Source of the DNA: an uncultured Pseudorhodoferax sp.
GTDB lineage: Bacteria > Pseudomonadota > Gammaproteobacteria > Burkholderiales > Burkholderiaceae
DNA: 6,976 nt
Reading direction: 5' to 3'
NCBI GenBank assembly: GCA_913776795.1
Contig: CAJYRH010000034.1
Span: 1-6,976, forward strand
The translations under genes were made by a program, and so were the position numbers. Positions 1 to 6,471 of this stretch are shown here, piece after piece (position 1 is the stretch's first letter; every line of letters begins with the position of its first letter). The notes under the pieces are model-generated. The model did no database searches. It was not told the DNA's origin and was given only the letters and a program-made list of their open reading frames with translations.

Positions 1-62
1 CGGGCAGCGGGGCCGGCCATCGCAGCGAGGACCTGGCGCAGGTGGATGTCGGCAAGGGACAT
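1..62 (-). CDS. N-terminal fragment of an unidentified protein (runs off the left edge)
   Basis: An ATG read on the minus strand at 62-60 opens a frame that stays open to the window edge, giving about 20 residues beginning MSLADIHLRQ and continuing with a VLAAMAGP-type stretch. It has the same orientation as the upstream carboxypeptidase gene, whose stop is about 70 bp away, so it could be the next gene of the cluster or have its own promoter. No clear Shine-Dalgarno sequence precedes the ATG; the upstream DNA is a GC-only octamer repeat. The fragment is too short to assign a family. The frame also remains open upstream through the repeat into the end of the carboxypeptidase gene, so the true start is not certain. 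I do not recognise it. Confidence 0.45.
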   Translation of the reverse strand, partial: MSLADIHLRQVLAAMAGPAA

Positions 63-73
63 GCGGCATTGTG

Positions 74-115
74 CGCCGCGCCGCCGCGCCGCCGCGCCGC
101 CGCGCCGCCGCGCCG
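74..115. repeat. Perfect 8-bp tandem repeat, about 5 copies (unit CGCCGCGC)
   Basis: Five exact head-to-tail copies of CGCCGCGC occupy 74-113, followed by the first two bases of a sixth. The tract lies in the short gap between the carboxypeptidase stop (133) and the ATG at 62, that is 12 to 53 bases upstream of that ATG on the minus strand. The unit is not a multiple of three and contains only G and C. In this position copy-number change would alter the leader or promoter spacing of the downstream gene without disrupting the carboxypeptidase. The repeat itself is read directly from the sequence; any regulatory role is inference. Confidence 0.9.
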
Positions 116-132
116 AACGCCAAGCGGCCGGC

Positions 133-1380
133 TTACTTGCCGAACAGCCGCAGCAGGTGCTGCCAGGCGCGCAGCATGAAGCCCGCGCGTTCGACGTCGG
201 CCTGCGCGACCAGCGGCGCCTCCGCGACGGGCTTGCCGCCGGATGTGGCGACCACCTTGCCGATCACCGTGCCCTTGGCGATGGGCGCCTCCAGATCGGG
301 TTTGATCTCCGCCGCCGTCTCGAGCTTCTGGCCCTTGGGCACCGTGATGGTCCAGGGCGCACCCAGCACCGCAGGCACGGTGTCCGCCTTGCCGAAGCTG
401 ACTTTGGCCAGGCCCACCTGTGCATCGGGCTGGATCGGCGTGGCCTTCTCGAAGCGGCTGAAGCCCCAACTCAACAAGGCACGGGTCTGGTCGGCACGCG
501 CCTGCATGCTGTTGGTGTTCAGGATCACGGTGATCAGGCGCATGTTGTTGCGCTTGGACGAGGTGACCAGGCAGTAGCCCGCCTCCTGCGTGTGGCCGGT
601 CTTCAGGCCATCGACCGTGGGGTCGGTGTAGAGCAAGGCGTTGCGGTTGCCCTGCTTGATCTTGTTGTAGGTGAACTCGCGTTCGGCGTAGATCGGATAG
701 AAGTCGGCGCTGTCGTGGATGATGGCGCGCGCCAGGACTGCGAGGTCGCGCGCGGAAGCCTTGTGCTCCGGATCCGGCAGGCCCGTGGCGTTGACGAAGT
801 TCGTGTGCGTCATGCCCAGGCGCTTGGCCTCGGCGTTCATGAGCTTGGCGAAGTTCTCCTCGGTGCCGGCGATGTGCTCGGCGATCGCCTTGGAAGCGTC
901 GTTGCCCGACTGCACGATGATGCCGCGCAGGATGTCGATCACGGTGGCCTGGCCGTTGAGCGGCAGGTACATGCAGGACTCGGTGCTCGATCCACGGCAC
1001 CAGGCGTTCTGGCTGACCGAGACCAGGTCGTCCTGCTTGAGCTTGCCGGTCCGGATGGACTGCTCGACCAGGAAGCTGGTCATCATCTTCGTCAGCGAAG
1101 CCGGCGGCAGCGGCTCGTCCGGATTCTCGGACGCCAGCACCTGGCCGGAGTCGTAGTCCATCAGCAGCCAGGCCTTGGCGGCCAGCACCGGCGGGCCGCC
1201 GGGCTCGGCGGATGGGGTGACGGAGGGCGGCGTGGCCGCTGTCTTCTTCTGCGCCGCGGCCTTGCTGGCCGCCGGCTTGCTGGCCTGGTGCTGCGCGGCG
1301 AAGGATGCGGTGGAAGGAACGAAGCCGCCTGCGGCGATGGCGAGGATGGCGGAAAGGACCAGGGATCGGTTGGCTTGCAC
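133..1380 (-). CDS. dacA: D-alanyl-D-alanine carboxypeptidase, PBP5/6 type (peptidase family S11)
   Basis: This 415-residue penicillin-binding protein removes the terminal D-Ala of peptidoglycan pentapeptides in the periplasm and so limits cross-linking. All three active-site motifs are present: SLTK (95-98, nucleophile Ser95, Lys98), SGN (158-160) and KTG (260-262). Residues 1-28 look like a signal peptide (basic NR, hydrophobic core, likely cut near SFA-A). An Ala/Lys/Pro-rich linker follows at about 30-60, then the catalytic domain (about 63-315), the small C-terminal beta domain, and a final amphipathic segment (about 400-415) that probably anchors it to the inner membrane, as in PBP5. 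A GTG start is chosen because it begins directly before the signal peptide; the Shine-Dalgarno sequence is weak and other non-ATG starts exist upstream. It begins 62 bp after guaA and is probably cotranscribed. Two cysteines (128, 136) flank the active-site loop. dacA versus dacC paralogy cannot be resolved. Confidence 0.93.
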   Translation of the reverse strand: MQANRSLVLSAILAIAAGGFVPSTASFAAQHQASKPAASKAAAQKKTAATPPSVTPSAEPGGPPVLAAKAWLLMDYDSGQVLASENPDEPLPPASLTKMMTSFLVEQSIRTGKLKQDDLVSVSQNAWCRGSSTESCMYLPLNGQATVIDILRGIIVQSGNDASKAIAEHIAGTEENFAKLMNAEAKRLGMTHTNFVNATGLPDPEHKASARDLAVLARAIIHDSADFYPIYAEREFTYNKIKQGNRNALLYTDPTVDGLKTGHTQEAGYCLVTSSKRNNMRLITVILNTNSMQARADQTRALLSWGFSRFEKATPIQPDAQVGLAKVSFGKADTVPAVLGAPWTITVPKGQKLETAAEIKPDLEAPIAKGTVIGKVVATSGGKPVAEAPLVAQADVERAGFMLRAWQHLLRLFGK

Positions 1381-1442
1381 GGTGCTCAGGGACAGGAAAA
1401 CGGACGGTGGTTGGGATGCGGATTCGACGGGGTGAAGGGAGC

Positions 1443-3056
1443 TCACTCCCACTCGATCGTCGCCGGCGGCTTGCTGCTCACGTCGTAGGTCACACGGTTG
1501 ATGCCGCGCACCTCGTTGATGATGCGGCTGGAGACCTTCTTGAGCAGCGCATAGGGCAACTCGGCCCAGTCGGCCGTCATGAAGTCGCTGGTCTGCACGG
1601 CGCGCAGCGCGACCACGTAGTCGTAGGTGCGGCCATCGCCCATCACGCCCACGCTCTTGACCGGCAGGAACACGGTGAAGGCCTGGCTGGTCAGGTCGTA
1701 CCAGGTCTTGCCCGTGGCGTCGTCGCGGAAGTTGCGCAGCTCCTCGATGAAGATCGCGTCGGCGCGGCGCAGCAGGTCGGCGTATTCCTTTTTGACCTCG
1801 CCCAGGATGCGCACGCCCAGGCCCGGGCCCGGGAATGGGTGGCGATAGACCATCTCGGGCGGCAGGCCCAGCGCCACGCCGAGCTCGCGCACTTCGTCCT
1901 TGAACAGGTCGCGCAGCGGCTCCAGCAGTTTCAGGCCCAGTTGCTCGGGCAGGCCGCCCACGTTGTGGTGGCTCTTGATCGTGACGGCCTTCTTGCTCTT
2001 GGCGCCGCCGGACTCGATCACGTCGGGGTAGATCGTGCCCTGGGCCAGCCACTTGGCGCCCTTGGCGCCTGTGCCCACGAGCTTGGCGGCCTCCTGCTTG
2101 AAGACCGTGACGAACTCGCCGCCGATGATCTTGCGCTTGGCCTCGGGGTCGCTGACGCCGGCAAGCCGGCCCAGGAACAGCTCGCTCGCATCGACCCGGA
2201 TGACCTTGGCGTGCAGCTTGCCGACGAACATGTCCATGACGAGGTCGCCCTCGTTCAGGCGCAGCAGGCCGTGGTCCACGAAGACGCAGGTGAGCTGGTC
2301 GCCGATGGCGCGGTGGATCAACGCCGCTGCGACGCTGGAATCGACGCCGCCCGACAGGCCCAGGATCACCTCCTCGTCCCCCACCTGCGCGCGGATCTTC
2401 TCCACGGCTTCGGCGATGTGGTCCTTCATGATCCAGTCGGCGTTCGCGCCGCAGATGTTGCGCACGAAGCGCTCGAGAATGGCATGGCCCTGCTTGGTGT
2501 GGGTGACCTCAGGATGGAACTGCACGGCATAGAAGCGGCGCGCCTCGTCGGCCATGCCGGCAATGGGGCAGCTGTCGGTCGACGCCATGAGCTTGAATCC
2601 GGGTGGCAGCTCCGTGACCTTGTCGCCATGGCTCATCCACACGTCCAGCATGCCGTGGCCCTCTGGCGTGGCGAAATCCTGGATGCCGTCGAACAGCTTG
2701 GTGTGGCCGCGTGCACGCACCGACGCGAAACCGAACTCGCGCTTGTGGCCGCCTTCCACCTTGCCGCCCAGCTGGTGCGCCATGGTCTGCATGCCATAGC
2801 AGATGCCCAGCACCGGCACGCCGAGCTCGAACACGGCCTGCGGCGCCTTGTCGGTGGTGTCCTCGTAGACGCTGGCATGGCTGCCCGACAGGATCACACC
2901 CTTCAAGCTGCCGTCGGCCGCGTAGGCGCGCACCCACTCGTCGGTCACGTCGCAGGGATGCACTTCGCTGAGCACATGGGCCTCGCGCACGCGCCGGGCG
3001 ATCAGCTGCGTCACCTGGGAGCCGAAATCGAGGATGAGGATCTTGTCGTGGTTCAT
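1443..3056 (-). CDS. guaA: GMP synthase (glutamine-hydrolysing)
   Basis: This 537-residue cytoplasmic enzyme converts XMP, ATP and glutamine to GMP, the last step of de novo guanine nucleotide synthesis. The N-terminal class I glutamine amidotransferase domain (about 4-200) has nucleophile Cys86 in GICYGMQ and the catalytic pair His181 and Glu183 in FHPEVTH. The ATP-pyrophosphatase domain carries the P-loop SGGVDSS (235-241). The C-terminal dimerisation domain contains [11 protein letters not shown] (406-416) and ends in the family-typical PPATIEWE. It is slightly longer than the roughly 525-residue E. coli enzyme, mainly from short insertions near 327-334 and 442-452. The oxyanion-region motif reads LSGSHAS rather than LSGGPES. 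The ATG start matches the conserved N-terminus ([10 protein letters not shown]), but no good Shine-Dalgarno sequence precedes it. A strong hairpin lies 17-38 bases upstream of the start codon. Confidence 0.98.
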   Translation of the reverse strand: MNHDKILILDFGSQVTQLIARRVREAHVLSEVHPCDVTDEWVRAYAADGSLKGVILSGSHASVYEDTTDKAPQAVFELGVPVLGICYGMQTMAHQLGGKVEGGHKREFGFASVRARGHTKLFDGIQDFATPEGHGMLDVWMSHGDKVTELPPGFKLMASTDSCPIAGMADEARRFYAVQFHPEVTHTKQGHAILERFVRNICGANADWIMKDHIAEAVEKIRAQVGDEEVILGLSGGVDSSVAAALIHRAIGDQLTCVFVDHGLLRLNEGDLVMDMFVGKLHAKVIRVDASELFLGRLAGVSDPEAKRKIIGGEFVTVFKQEAAKLVGTGAKGAKWLAQGTIYPDVIESGGAKSKKAVTIKSHHNVGGLPEQLGLKLLEPLRDLFKDEVRELGVALGLPPEMVYRHPFPGPGLGVRILGEVKKEYADLLRRADAIFIEELRNFRDDATGKTWYDLTSQAFTVFLPVKSVGVMGDGRTYDYVVALRAVQTSDFMTADWAELPYALLKKVSSRIINEVRGINRVTYDVSSKPPATIEWE

Positions 3057-3072
3057 GGCTTGCGAAAGTGAA

Positions 3073-3094
3073 ACGGGCAGCGTGTGCTGCCCGT
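3073..3094 (-). terminator. Hairpin between kbp and guaA: possible partial terminator or attenuator
   Basis: ACGGGCAGC (3073-3081) and GCTGCCCGT (3086-3094) form a perfect 9-bp stem around a 4-base loop. On the minus strand the stem begins about 21 bases after the kbp stop and is followed by the moderately T-rich TTCACTTTC, ending 16 bases before the guaA ATG. The T tract is interrupted, so this would be at best a leaky intrinsic terminator. It could also be an mRNA-stabilising 3' end for guaB-kbp or a structure affecting guaA translation. The stem is certain; the role is inferred. Confidence 0.6.
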
Positions 3095-3115
3095 GCCGTG
3101 GAGATGCGTAGGGAA

Positions 3116-3613
3116 TCAGGCCTGCGGCGGGATGCGCAGCACCTGGCCGGGGTAGATCTTGTCCGGGTGAGAAAGCATGGGCTTGTTGGCCTCGAAGATC
3201 TTGGGGTAGGCGTTGGCGTTGCCGTAGAACTTCTTGGCGATGGCCGACAGCGTGTCGCCGCGCACCACGGTGTGGTACTGGCTCAGGTCGGCCGGTTCGG
3301 TCGAAACGATCTCGTCGTTCACGCCGACCACGCCTTCCACGTTGCCGCAGCACAGGATGATCTTTTCCTTGATCTCCTGCGTAGGCACCGTGCCGGACAC
3401 GGTGACGACCTGGGTGGCGCCGTCGAAGGCGATCGTCAGCGCATCGGCGGGCAGGTTCTGCGCGCGGATGTAGTCGCCGATGGCCTTGGCGGCCACCGCG
3501 TTCGCCGCCGCGAGCTTGTCCTGGCTGCTCGGCTCGGCAGCGGCCGCAGCCACCTCGGGCTTCTTGCCGAACAACTTCTCGCCAGCTTCCTTGATGAAAG
3601 ACATCAGACCCAT
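3116..3613 (-). CDS. kbp: Potassium-binding protein Kbp (BON and LysM domains; YgaU family)
   Basis: This 165-residue protein resembles E. coli Kbp/YgaU: it opens [16 protein letters not shown] and ends with a LysM segment containing [17 protein letters not shown] and [12 protein letters not shown]. Residues 1-18 are the conserved amphipathic start, 19-36 an Ala-rich linker, about 37-105 a BON domain, and about 113-162 the LysM domain. In E. coli Kbp is a soluble cytoplasmic protein that binds K+ and changes conformation; there is no signal peptide here, consistent with a cytosolic location. The ATG at 3613 is chosen over a second Met three codons later because AAGGAG (3625-3620) sits 6 bases upstream and the MGL start matches the family. 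It is 34 bp downstream of guaB and upstream of guaA on the same strand. It has an unusual vicinal CysCys (88-89) in the BON domain. Confidence 0.93.
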   Translation of the reverse strand: MGLMSFIKEAGEKLFGKKPEVAAAAAEPSSQDKLAAANAVAAKAIGDYIRAQNLPADALTIAFDGATQVVTVSGTVPTQEIKEKIILCCGNVEGVVGVNDEIVSTEPADLSQYHTVVRGDTLSAIAKKFYGNANAYPKIFEANKPMLSHPDKIYPGQVLRIPPQA

Positions 3614-3619
3614 GAATCG

Positions 3620-3625
3620 CTCCTT
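3620..3625 (-). promoter_or_regulatory. Strong ribosome binding site for kbp
   Basis: AAGGAG on the minus strand lies 6 bases before the ATG at 3613 and fixes that start. It is the best Shine-Dalgarno match of the cluster, which suggests kbp is translated more efficiently than its gua neighbours. Confidence 0.8.
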
Positions 3626-3647
3626 GTATACGGTTGAGAGGCGCGGC

Positions 3648-5117
3648 TCATTCTGCCCGATAGTTTGGTGCTTCCTTGGTGATCTGCACGTCGTGCACAT
3701 GGCTCTCGCGGATGCCGGCCGTGGTGATCTCGACGAACTCGGCCTTGCTGCGCATCTCCTCGATGCTGGCGCAGCCGCAATAGCCCATGCTGGCGCGCAC
3801 ACCGCCGGCCATCTGGTACACGATGGAGATCATCGACCCCTTGTAGGGCACGCGGCCCTCGATGCCTTCCGGCACGAGCTTGTCGGCGTTGGGATTGCCG
3901 GTGGTCGCTTCCTGGAAGTAGCGGTCGGCACTGCCTTGCTGCATGGCACCGATGCTGCCCATGCCGCGGTAGCTCTTGTAGCTGCGGCCCTGGAACAGGA
4001 TGACCTCGCCGGGCGCCTCTTCGGTGCCGGCGAACATGCCACCCATCATCACGGTGTGGGCGCCGGCGGCGATGGCCTTGGCGATGTCGCCGCTGTAGCG
4101 GATGCCGCCGTCGGCAATCAGCGGAACGCCGGAGCCGGCCAGCGCCGTGGCGACGTTGTCGACCGCCATGATCTGCGGCACGCCGACACCGGCCACGATG
4201 CGCGTGGTGCAGATCGAGCCCGGGCCGATGCCGACCTTGACCGCGTCGGCGCCGGCTTCCACGAGGGCCAGCGCGGCGGCGCCGGTGGCGATGTTGCCGC
4301 CGACGACATCGACCTGCGGATAGTTCTGCTTGACCCAGCGCACGCGCTCGATCACGCCCTTGCTGTGGCCGTGGGCGGTATCGACCACGATGGCGTCGAC
4401 GCCGGCCTTGACCAGGGCCTCGACACGCTCCTCGGTGCCCTCGCCCACGCCGACGGCGGCGCCCACGCGCAGGCGACCGGAGGCGTCGCGAGCGGCATTC
4501 GGAAAGCTGGTCTGCTTGGTGATGTCCTTGACGGTGATCAGGCCCTTGAGCTCGAAGGCGTCGTTGACGACAAGCAGTCGTTCGAGCTTGTGCTTGTTCA
4601 GCAGCGCCTTCGCGTCCACCAGCGTGGTGCCGTCCGGCACGGTGATCAGGCGCTCGCGCGGCGTCATGATGTCGCGCACCTTCACGTCGTAGCGGGTCTC
4701 GAAACGCAGGTCGCGACCGGTCACGATGCCGATGACCTTGCCGCCCTCGAGCACGGGAAAGCCGGAGATGCCCAGTTCATCGGACAGCTGCATGACCTGC
4801 AGCACCGTGTGGTCCGCGGTGATCACGACCGGATCGCGCAGCACGCCGGATTCGTAGCGCTTGACGCGCGCCACCTCGGCCGCCTGCTGCTGCGCCGTGA
4901 GGTTCTTGTGGACGATGCCCATGCCGCCTTCCTGCGCGATGGCGATGGCCAGGCGAGCCTCCGTCACGGTGTCCATGGCAGCGGACACCAGGGGCAGGTT
5001 CAGAGCGATGTTGCGGGAGAAGCGGGTCGCGAGAGACGTGTCCTTGGGCAGGACTTGGGAGTACGCCGGCACCAGCAACACATCGTCGAAGGTGAGCGCT
5101 TTTCCGAGGAGGCGCAT
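3648..5117 (-). CDS. guaB: Inosine-5'-monophosphate dehydrogenase
   Basis: This 489-residue cytoplasmic enzyme oxidises IMP to XMP with NAD+, the first committed step to GMP. The TIM-barrel catalytic domain is interrupted by a pair of CBS domains (about 93-152 and 153-208), the usual purine-nucleotide regulatory module. The catalytic loop [11 protein letters not shown] places the nucleophile at Cys303, with Gly298 and Gly300 in the segment that binds the activating monovalent cation in this family. The flap Arg-Tyr pair is at 399-400 (SADRYFQE). Length matches E. coli GuaB (488). The ATG at 5117 fits the conserved [15 protein letters not shown] start, with GGAG (5130-5127) 9 bases upstream; a TTG five codons further upstream gives no conserved extension. 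It is the first gene of the guaB-kbp-guaA-dacA cluster. No truncation or missing catalytic residue is seen. Confidence 0.98.
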   Translation of the reverse strand: MRLLGKALTFDDVLLVPAYSQVLPKDTSLATRFSRNIALNLPLVSAAMDTVTEARLAIAIAQEGGMGIVHKNLTAQQQAAEVARVKRYESGVLRDPVVITADHTVLQVMQLSDELGISGFPVLEGGKVIGIVTGRDLRFETRYDVKVRDIMTPRERLITVPDGTTLVDAKALLNKHKLERLLVVNDAFELKGLITVKDITKQTSFPNAARDASGRLRVGAAVGVGEGTEERVEALVKAGVDAIVVDTAHGHSKGVIERVRWVKQNYPQVDVVGGNIATGAAALALVEAGADAVKVGIGPGSICTTRIVAGVGVPQIMAVDNVATALAGSGVPLIADGGIRYSGDIAKAIAAGAHTVMMGGMFAGTEEAPGEVILFQGRSYKSYRGMGSIGAMQQGSADRYFQEATTGNPNADKLVPEGIEGRVPYKGSMISIVYQMAGGVRASMGYCGCASIEEMRSKAEFVEITTAGIRESHVHDVQITKEAPNYRAE

Positions 5118-5126
5118 GTGTGAAAG

Positions 5127-5145
5127 CTCCAAAAAAAAGATTGTA
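5127..5145 (-). promoter_or_regulatory. guaB promoter -10 element, T8 tract and ribosome binding site
   Basis: On the minus strand TACAAT (5145-5140, five of six matches to the consensus -10) is followed by C, eight consecutive T residues (5138-5131) and then GGAG (5130-5127), which is the guaB Shine-Dalgarno sequence. Standard spacing puts the transcription start within or next to the T tract, giving a leader of only about 15-20 bases. No convincing -35 hexamer is seen at 16-18 bp spacing. This is probably the main promoter of the gua cluster, but it is a prediction only. Confidence 0.6.
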
Positions 5146-5176
5146 CCCGCGTGCGATTCGCGCAGAAGCCGGCCGC

Positions 5177-5182
5177 TACACT
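5177..5182 (+). promoter_or_regulatory. -10 element of the DUF4124 gene, suggesting a leaderless transcript
   Basis: TACACT (four of six to TATAAT, with the key TA and final T) ends 6 bases before the ATG at 5189, so standard -10 to start spacing places transcription initiation at the A of the start codon. No Shine-Dalgarno sequence is present upstream, in agreement with leaderless translation. The -35 region is poor. It lies back to back with the guaB promoter in a 71-bp divergent gap. Confidence 0.5.
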
Positions 5183-5188
5183 GGCCCG

Positions 5189-5686
5189 ATGCGCACCGCG
5201 GTTGCCCTGCTCTTGGTCCTCGGATCGGCCCTGTCCATGCCGGCAGCGGCGCAGTGGATGTGGCGCGACGGGACCGGCAAGCCCGTGTTCAGCGACAGGC
5301 CGCCACCTGCCGACGTTCCAGACAGAAACATCGTGCAGCGGCCCAGCGGCACGGCGCGTGCCGTGTCGCCCGCGCCTGCTGCGCCGCCCGCGCCGACGAG
5401 TCCCGGCACGCCGGCGCCGGCCGGCGGCCAGGACAAGGAACTCGAGCAGCGCCGCCAGCAGGCCGAGGCAGCCGAGGCGGCCAAGCAGAAGGCAGCTCAG
5501 GAGATGCAGGCCAGGGCCCGCGCCGACAACTGCATGCGGGCGCGGCAGAACAAGGCCAGCCTGGACTCGGGCATCCGCATCGCGCGGACCAACGTCCAGG
5601 GCGAGCGCGAGTTCCTGGACGACGCGCAGCGCGCGGCCGAGACGCGCCGCACGCAGGAGATCATCGCGCGCGACTGCGCCCCGTAA
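5189..5686 (+). CDS. Secreted DUF4124-type protein with Pro/Ala linker and charged helical C-terminus
   Basis: This 165-residue protein has a signal peptide (1-21; hydrophobic [15 protein letters not shown], likely cut after PAAA). A short DUF4124-like segment follows (about 22-50: [18 protein letters not shown]), the pattern of these small envelope proteins of proteobacteria. Residues about 52-80 are a Pro/Ala/Thr-rich linker. From about 81 to 163 comes a highly charged Gln/Glu/Ala/Arg-rich region likely to form a helix or coiled coil, with cysteines at 115 and 163 that could pair in the periplasm. The function of DUF4124 proteins is not known. The ATG at 5189 is chosen because it opens the signal peptide; an in-frame upstream ATG at 5120 would add a non-hydrophobic extension and overlap the guaB promoter. 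It diverges from guaB and converges with rnfH (3-bp gap). Confidence 0.85.
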   Translation: MRTAVALLLVLGSALSMPAAAQWMWRDGTGKPVFSDRPPPADVPDRNIVQRPSGTARAVSPAPAAPPAPTSPGTPAPAGGQDKELEQRRQQAEAAEAAKQKAAQEMQARARADNCMRARQNKASLDSGIRIARTNVQGEREFLDDAQRAAETRRTQEIIARDCAP

Positions 5687-5689
5687 GGC

Positions 5690-6031
5690 TCAGTAACCGG
5701 CCTTGGCGCCAGGCCTGCGCGTGGCGAACAGGCCCGTGGAACGCGCGCCCTGCTGTGCGAAGCGCGCACGCCGCGCCACCTTGGGGTCGACCAGCAAGGG
5801 GCGGTAGCACTCCACCCGGTCGCCCTCGCGCAGGGGTTGCGTCGGCGCGGCCTTGCGCCCCCAGATGCCGGTGGGCATGTCGGCCAGCGCCAGACCCTGG
5901 AACCCCGCCAGCGCCTGTGCTGCGCGCAAGGCGTCGGCCACGCACGCACCGGCCGGCAACGCCAGGCGCGCCTCGACCACCTGGCGCGGGCCGGCGGCCG
6001 CCACCACCTCGACGGTGATGCACGGATTCAT
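5690..6031 (-). CDS. rnfH: RnfH family protein (ubiquitin-like fold; also called RatB)
   Basis: This 113-residue protein shows the RnfH/UPF0125 pattern: an N-terminal ITVEVVAA strand, ALPAGACVADAL (about 25-35), GIWGRKA (56-61) and the hallmark LREGDRVECYRPLLVDPK (67-84). The family has a beta-grasp, ubiquitin-like fold. It is named for linkage to the rnf electron-transport genes in some bacteria, but its biochemical role is unclear, and in E. coli it is RatB beside RatA. The last 25 or so residues (RFAQQGARSTGLFATRRP...) are basic and probably disordered. Its ATG overlaps the ratA stop in an ATGA, implying translational coupling, which explains the lack of a good Shine-Dalgarno sequence. Its 3' end faces the DUF4124 gene with a 3-bp gap and no intrinsic terminator. 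Confidence 0.93.
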   Translation of the reverse strand: MNPCITVEVVAAAGPRQVVEARLALPAGACVADALRAAQALAGFQGLALADMPTGIWGRKAAPTQPLREGDRVECYRPLLVDPKVARRARFAQQGARSTGLFATRRPGAKAGY

Positions 6032-6471
6032 CCGCCGTAGACCTGCTCGGCGCGCTTGACGAAGGCGTCGACCAGGCTGCCTGCGATGCGGTCGAACACC
6101 GGCCCGACCACTGCACCCAGAGCCAGGCTCGAGAAACCGTAGCGCAGCGCCAGGCCCACGCGGCATGCGGCTTGGTCGCCATCGCCCACGGGCTGGAAGG
6201 TCCAGTCCCCCTCGAGCTTGGAGAACGGCCCCTTGACCAACCGCATGCCGATCTGACGGCCCGGCACATGGGTGTTGCGCGTGGTGAAACTCTGGTGGAT
6301 GCCGGCGAAGGCGATGCCCACCTCGGCCGTCATGCCGTCGGCGTGGCGCTCGACCACGGCGGCGCGGTCGCACCAGGGCAGGAACTGTGGGTATTGCTCG
6401 ACCTGGGCCACGAGGTCGAACATCTGCTCGGCGCTGTACCAGATCAGGACGGACTTCTGGACGGTTTTCAT
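6028..6471 (-). CDS. ratA: RatA / COQ10-type START-domain protein
   Basis: This 147-residue protein is a polyketide cyclase/START-like lipid-binding domain over its whole length, with the family pattern MKTVQKSVLIWYSAEQMFDLV, then YPQFLPWC (27-34), LVKGPFSKLEGDW (78-90) and a C-terminal helix with FDRIAGSLVDAFVKRAEQVYG. Eukaryotic and bacterial COQ10 homologues bind coenzyme Q and support respiration. E. coli RatA was reported to block association of ribosomal subunits when overproduced, hence the toxin name. From sequence alone a ubiquinone-related role is at least as likely as a toxin role, and no antitoxin-like partner is seen. It lies upstream of rnfH with ATGA overlap and divergent from smpB. 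The start matches the conserved family N-terminus; the ribosome binding site is weak. Confidence 0.93.
   Translation of the reverse strand: MKTVQKSVLIWYSAEQMFDLVAQVEQYPQFLPWCDRAAVVERHADGMTAEVGIAFAGIHQSFTTRNTHVPGRQIGMRLVKGPFSKLEGDWTFQPVGDGDQAACRVGLALRYGFSSLALGAVVGPVFDRIAGSLVDAFVKRAEQVYGG

Noticed and set aside
46..1488. 480-codon plus-strand open frame opposite the carboxypeptidase
   Set aside because: It runs through the octamer repeat and antisense to an intact gene with all catalytic motifs, and shows no family features of its own.
1305..3071. 588-codon plus-strand open frame opposite guaA and kbp/dacA ends
   Set aside because: It is the shadow of strongly coding GC-rich minus-strand genes. 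The translation is His/Ala/Gly/Asp-rich with no recognisable domain and it spans a gene boundary.
3625..3630. TATACA on the minus strand as an internal kbp promoter
   Set aside because: It abuts the kbp Shine-Dalgarno sequence, so a transcript from it would start downstream of that site.
3480..5123. 547-codon plus-strand open frame opposite guaB
   Set aside because: It is antisense to an intact IMP dehydrogenase. The composition (His, Asp, Gly, Ala repeats) is typical of complementary-frame artefacts in high-GC DNA.
5699..5715. Imperfect palindrome at the rnfH 3' end as a bidirectional terminator
   Set aside because: The stem is only 5 bp with a 7-base loop, there is no T tract on either side, and it lies inside the coding region.
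4861..6018. 385-codon plus-strand open frame spanning guaB, the DUF4124 gene and rnfH
   Set aside because: It crosses three convincing genes in the wrong frame or strand, and its product is a low-complexity Arg/Pro/Ala sequence.
6028..6471. RatA-RnfH as a classical toxin-antitoxin pair
   Set aside because: Both belong to widespread housekeeping families. RnfH is not an established antitoxin, and the pair is in a conserved chromosomal position next to smpB rather than in a mobile context.
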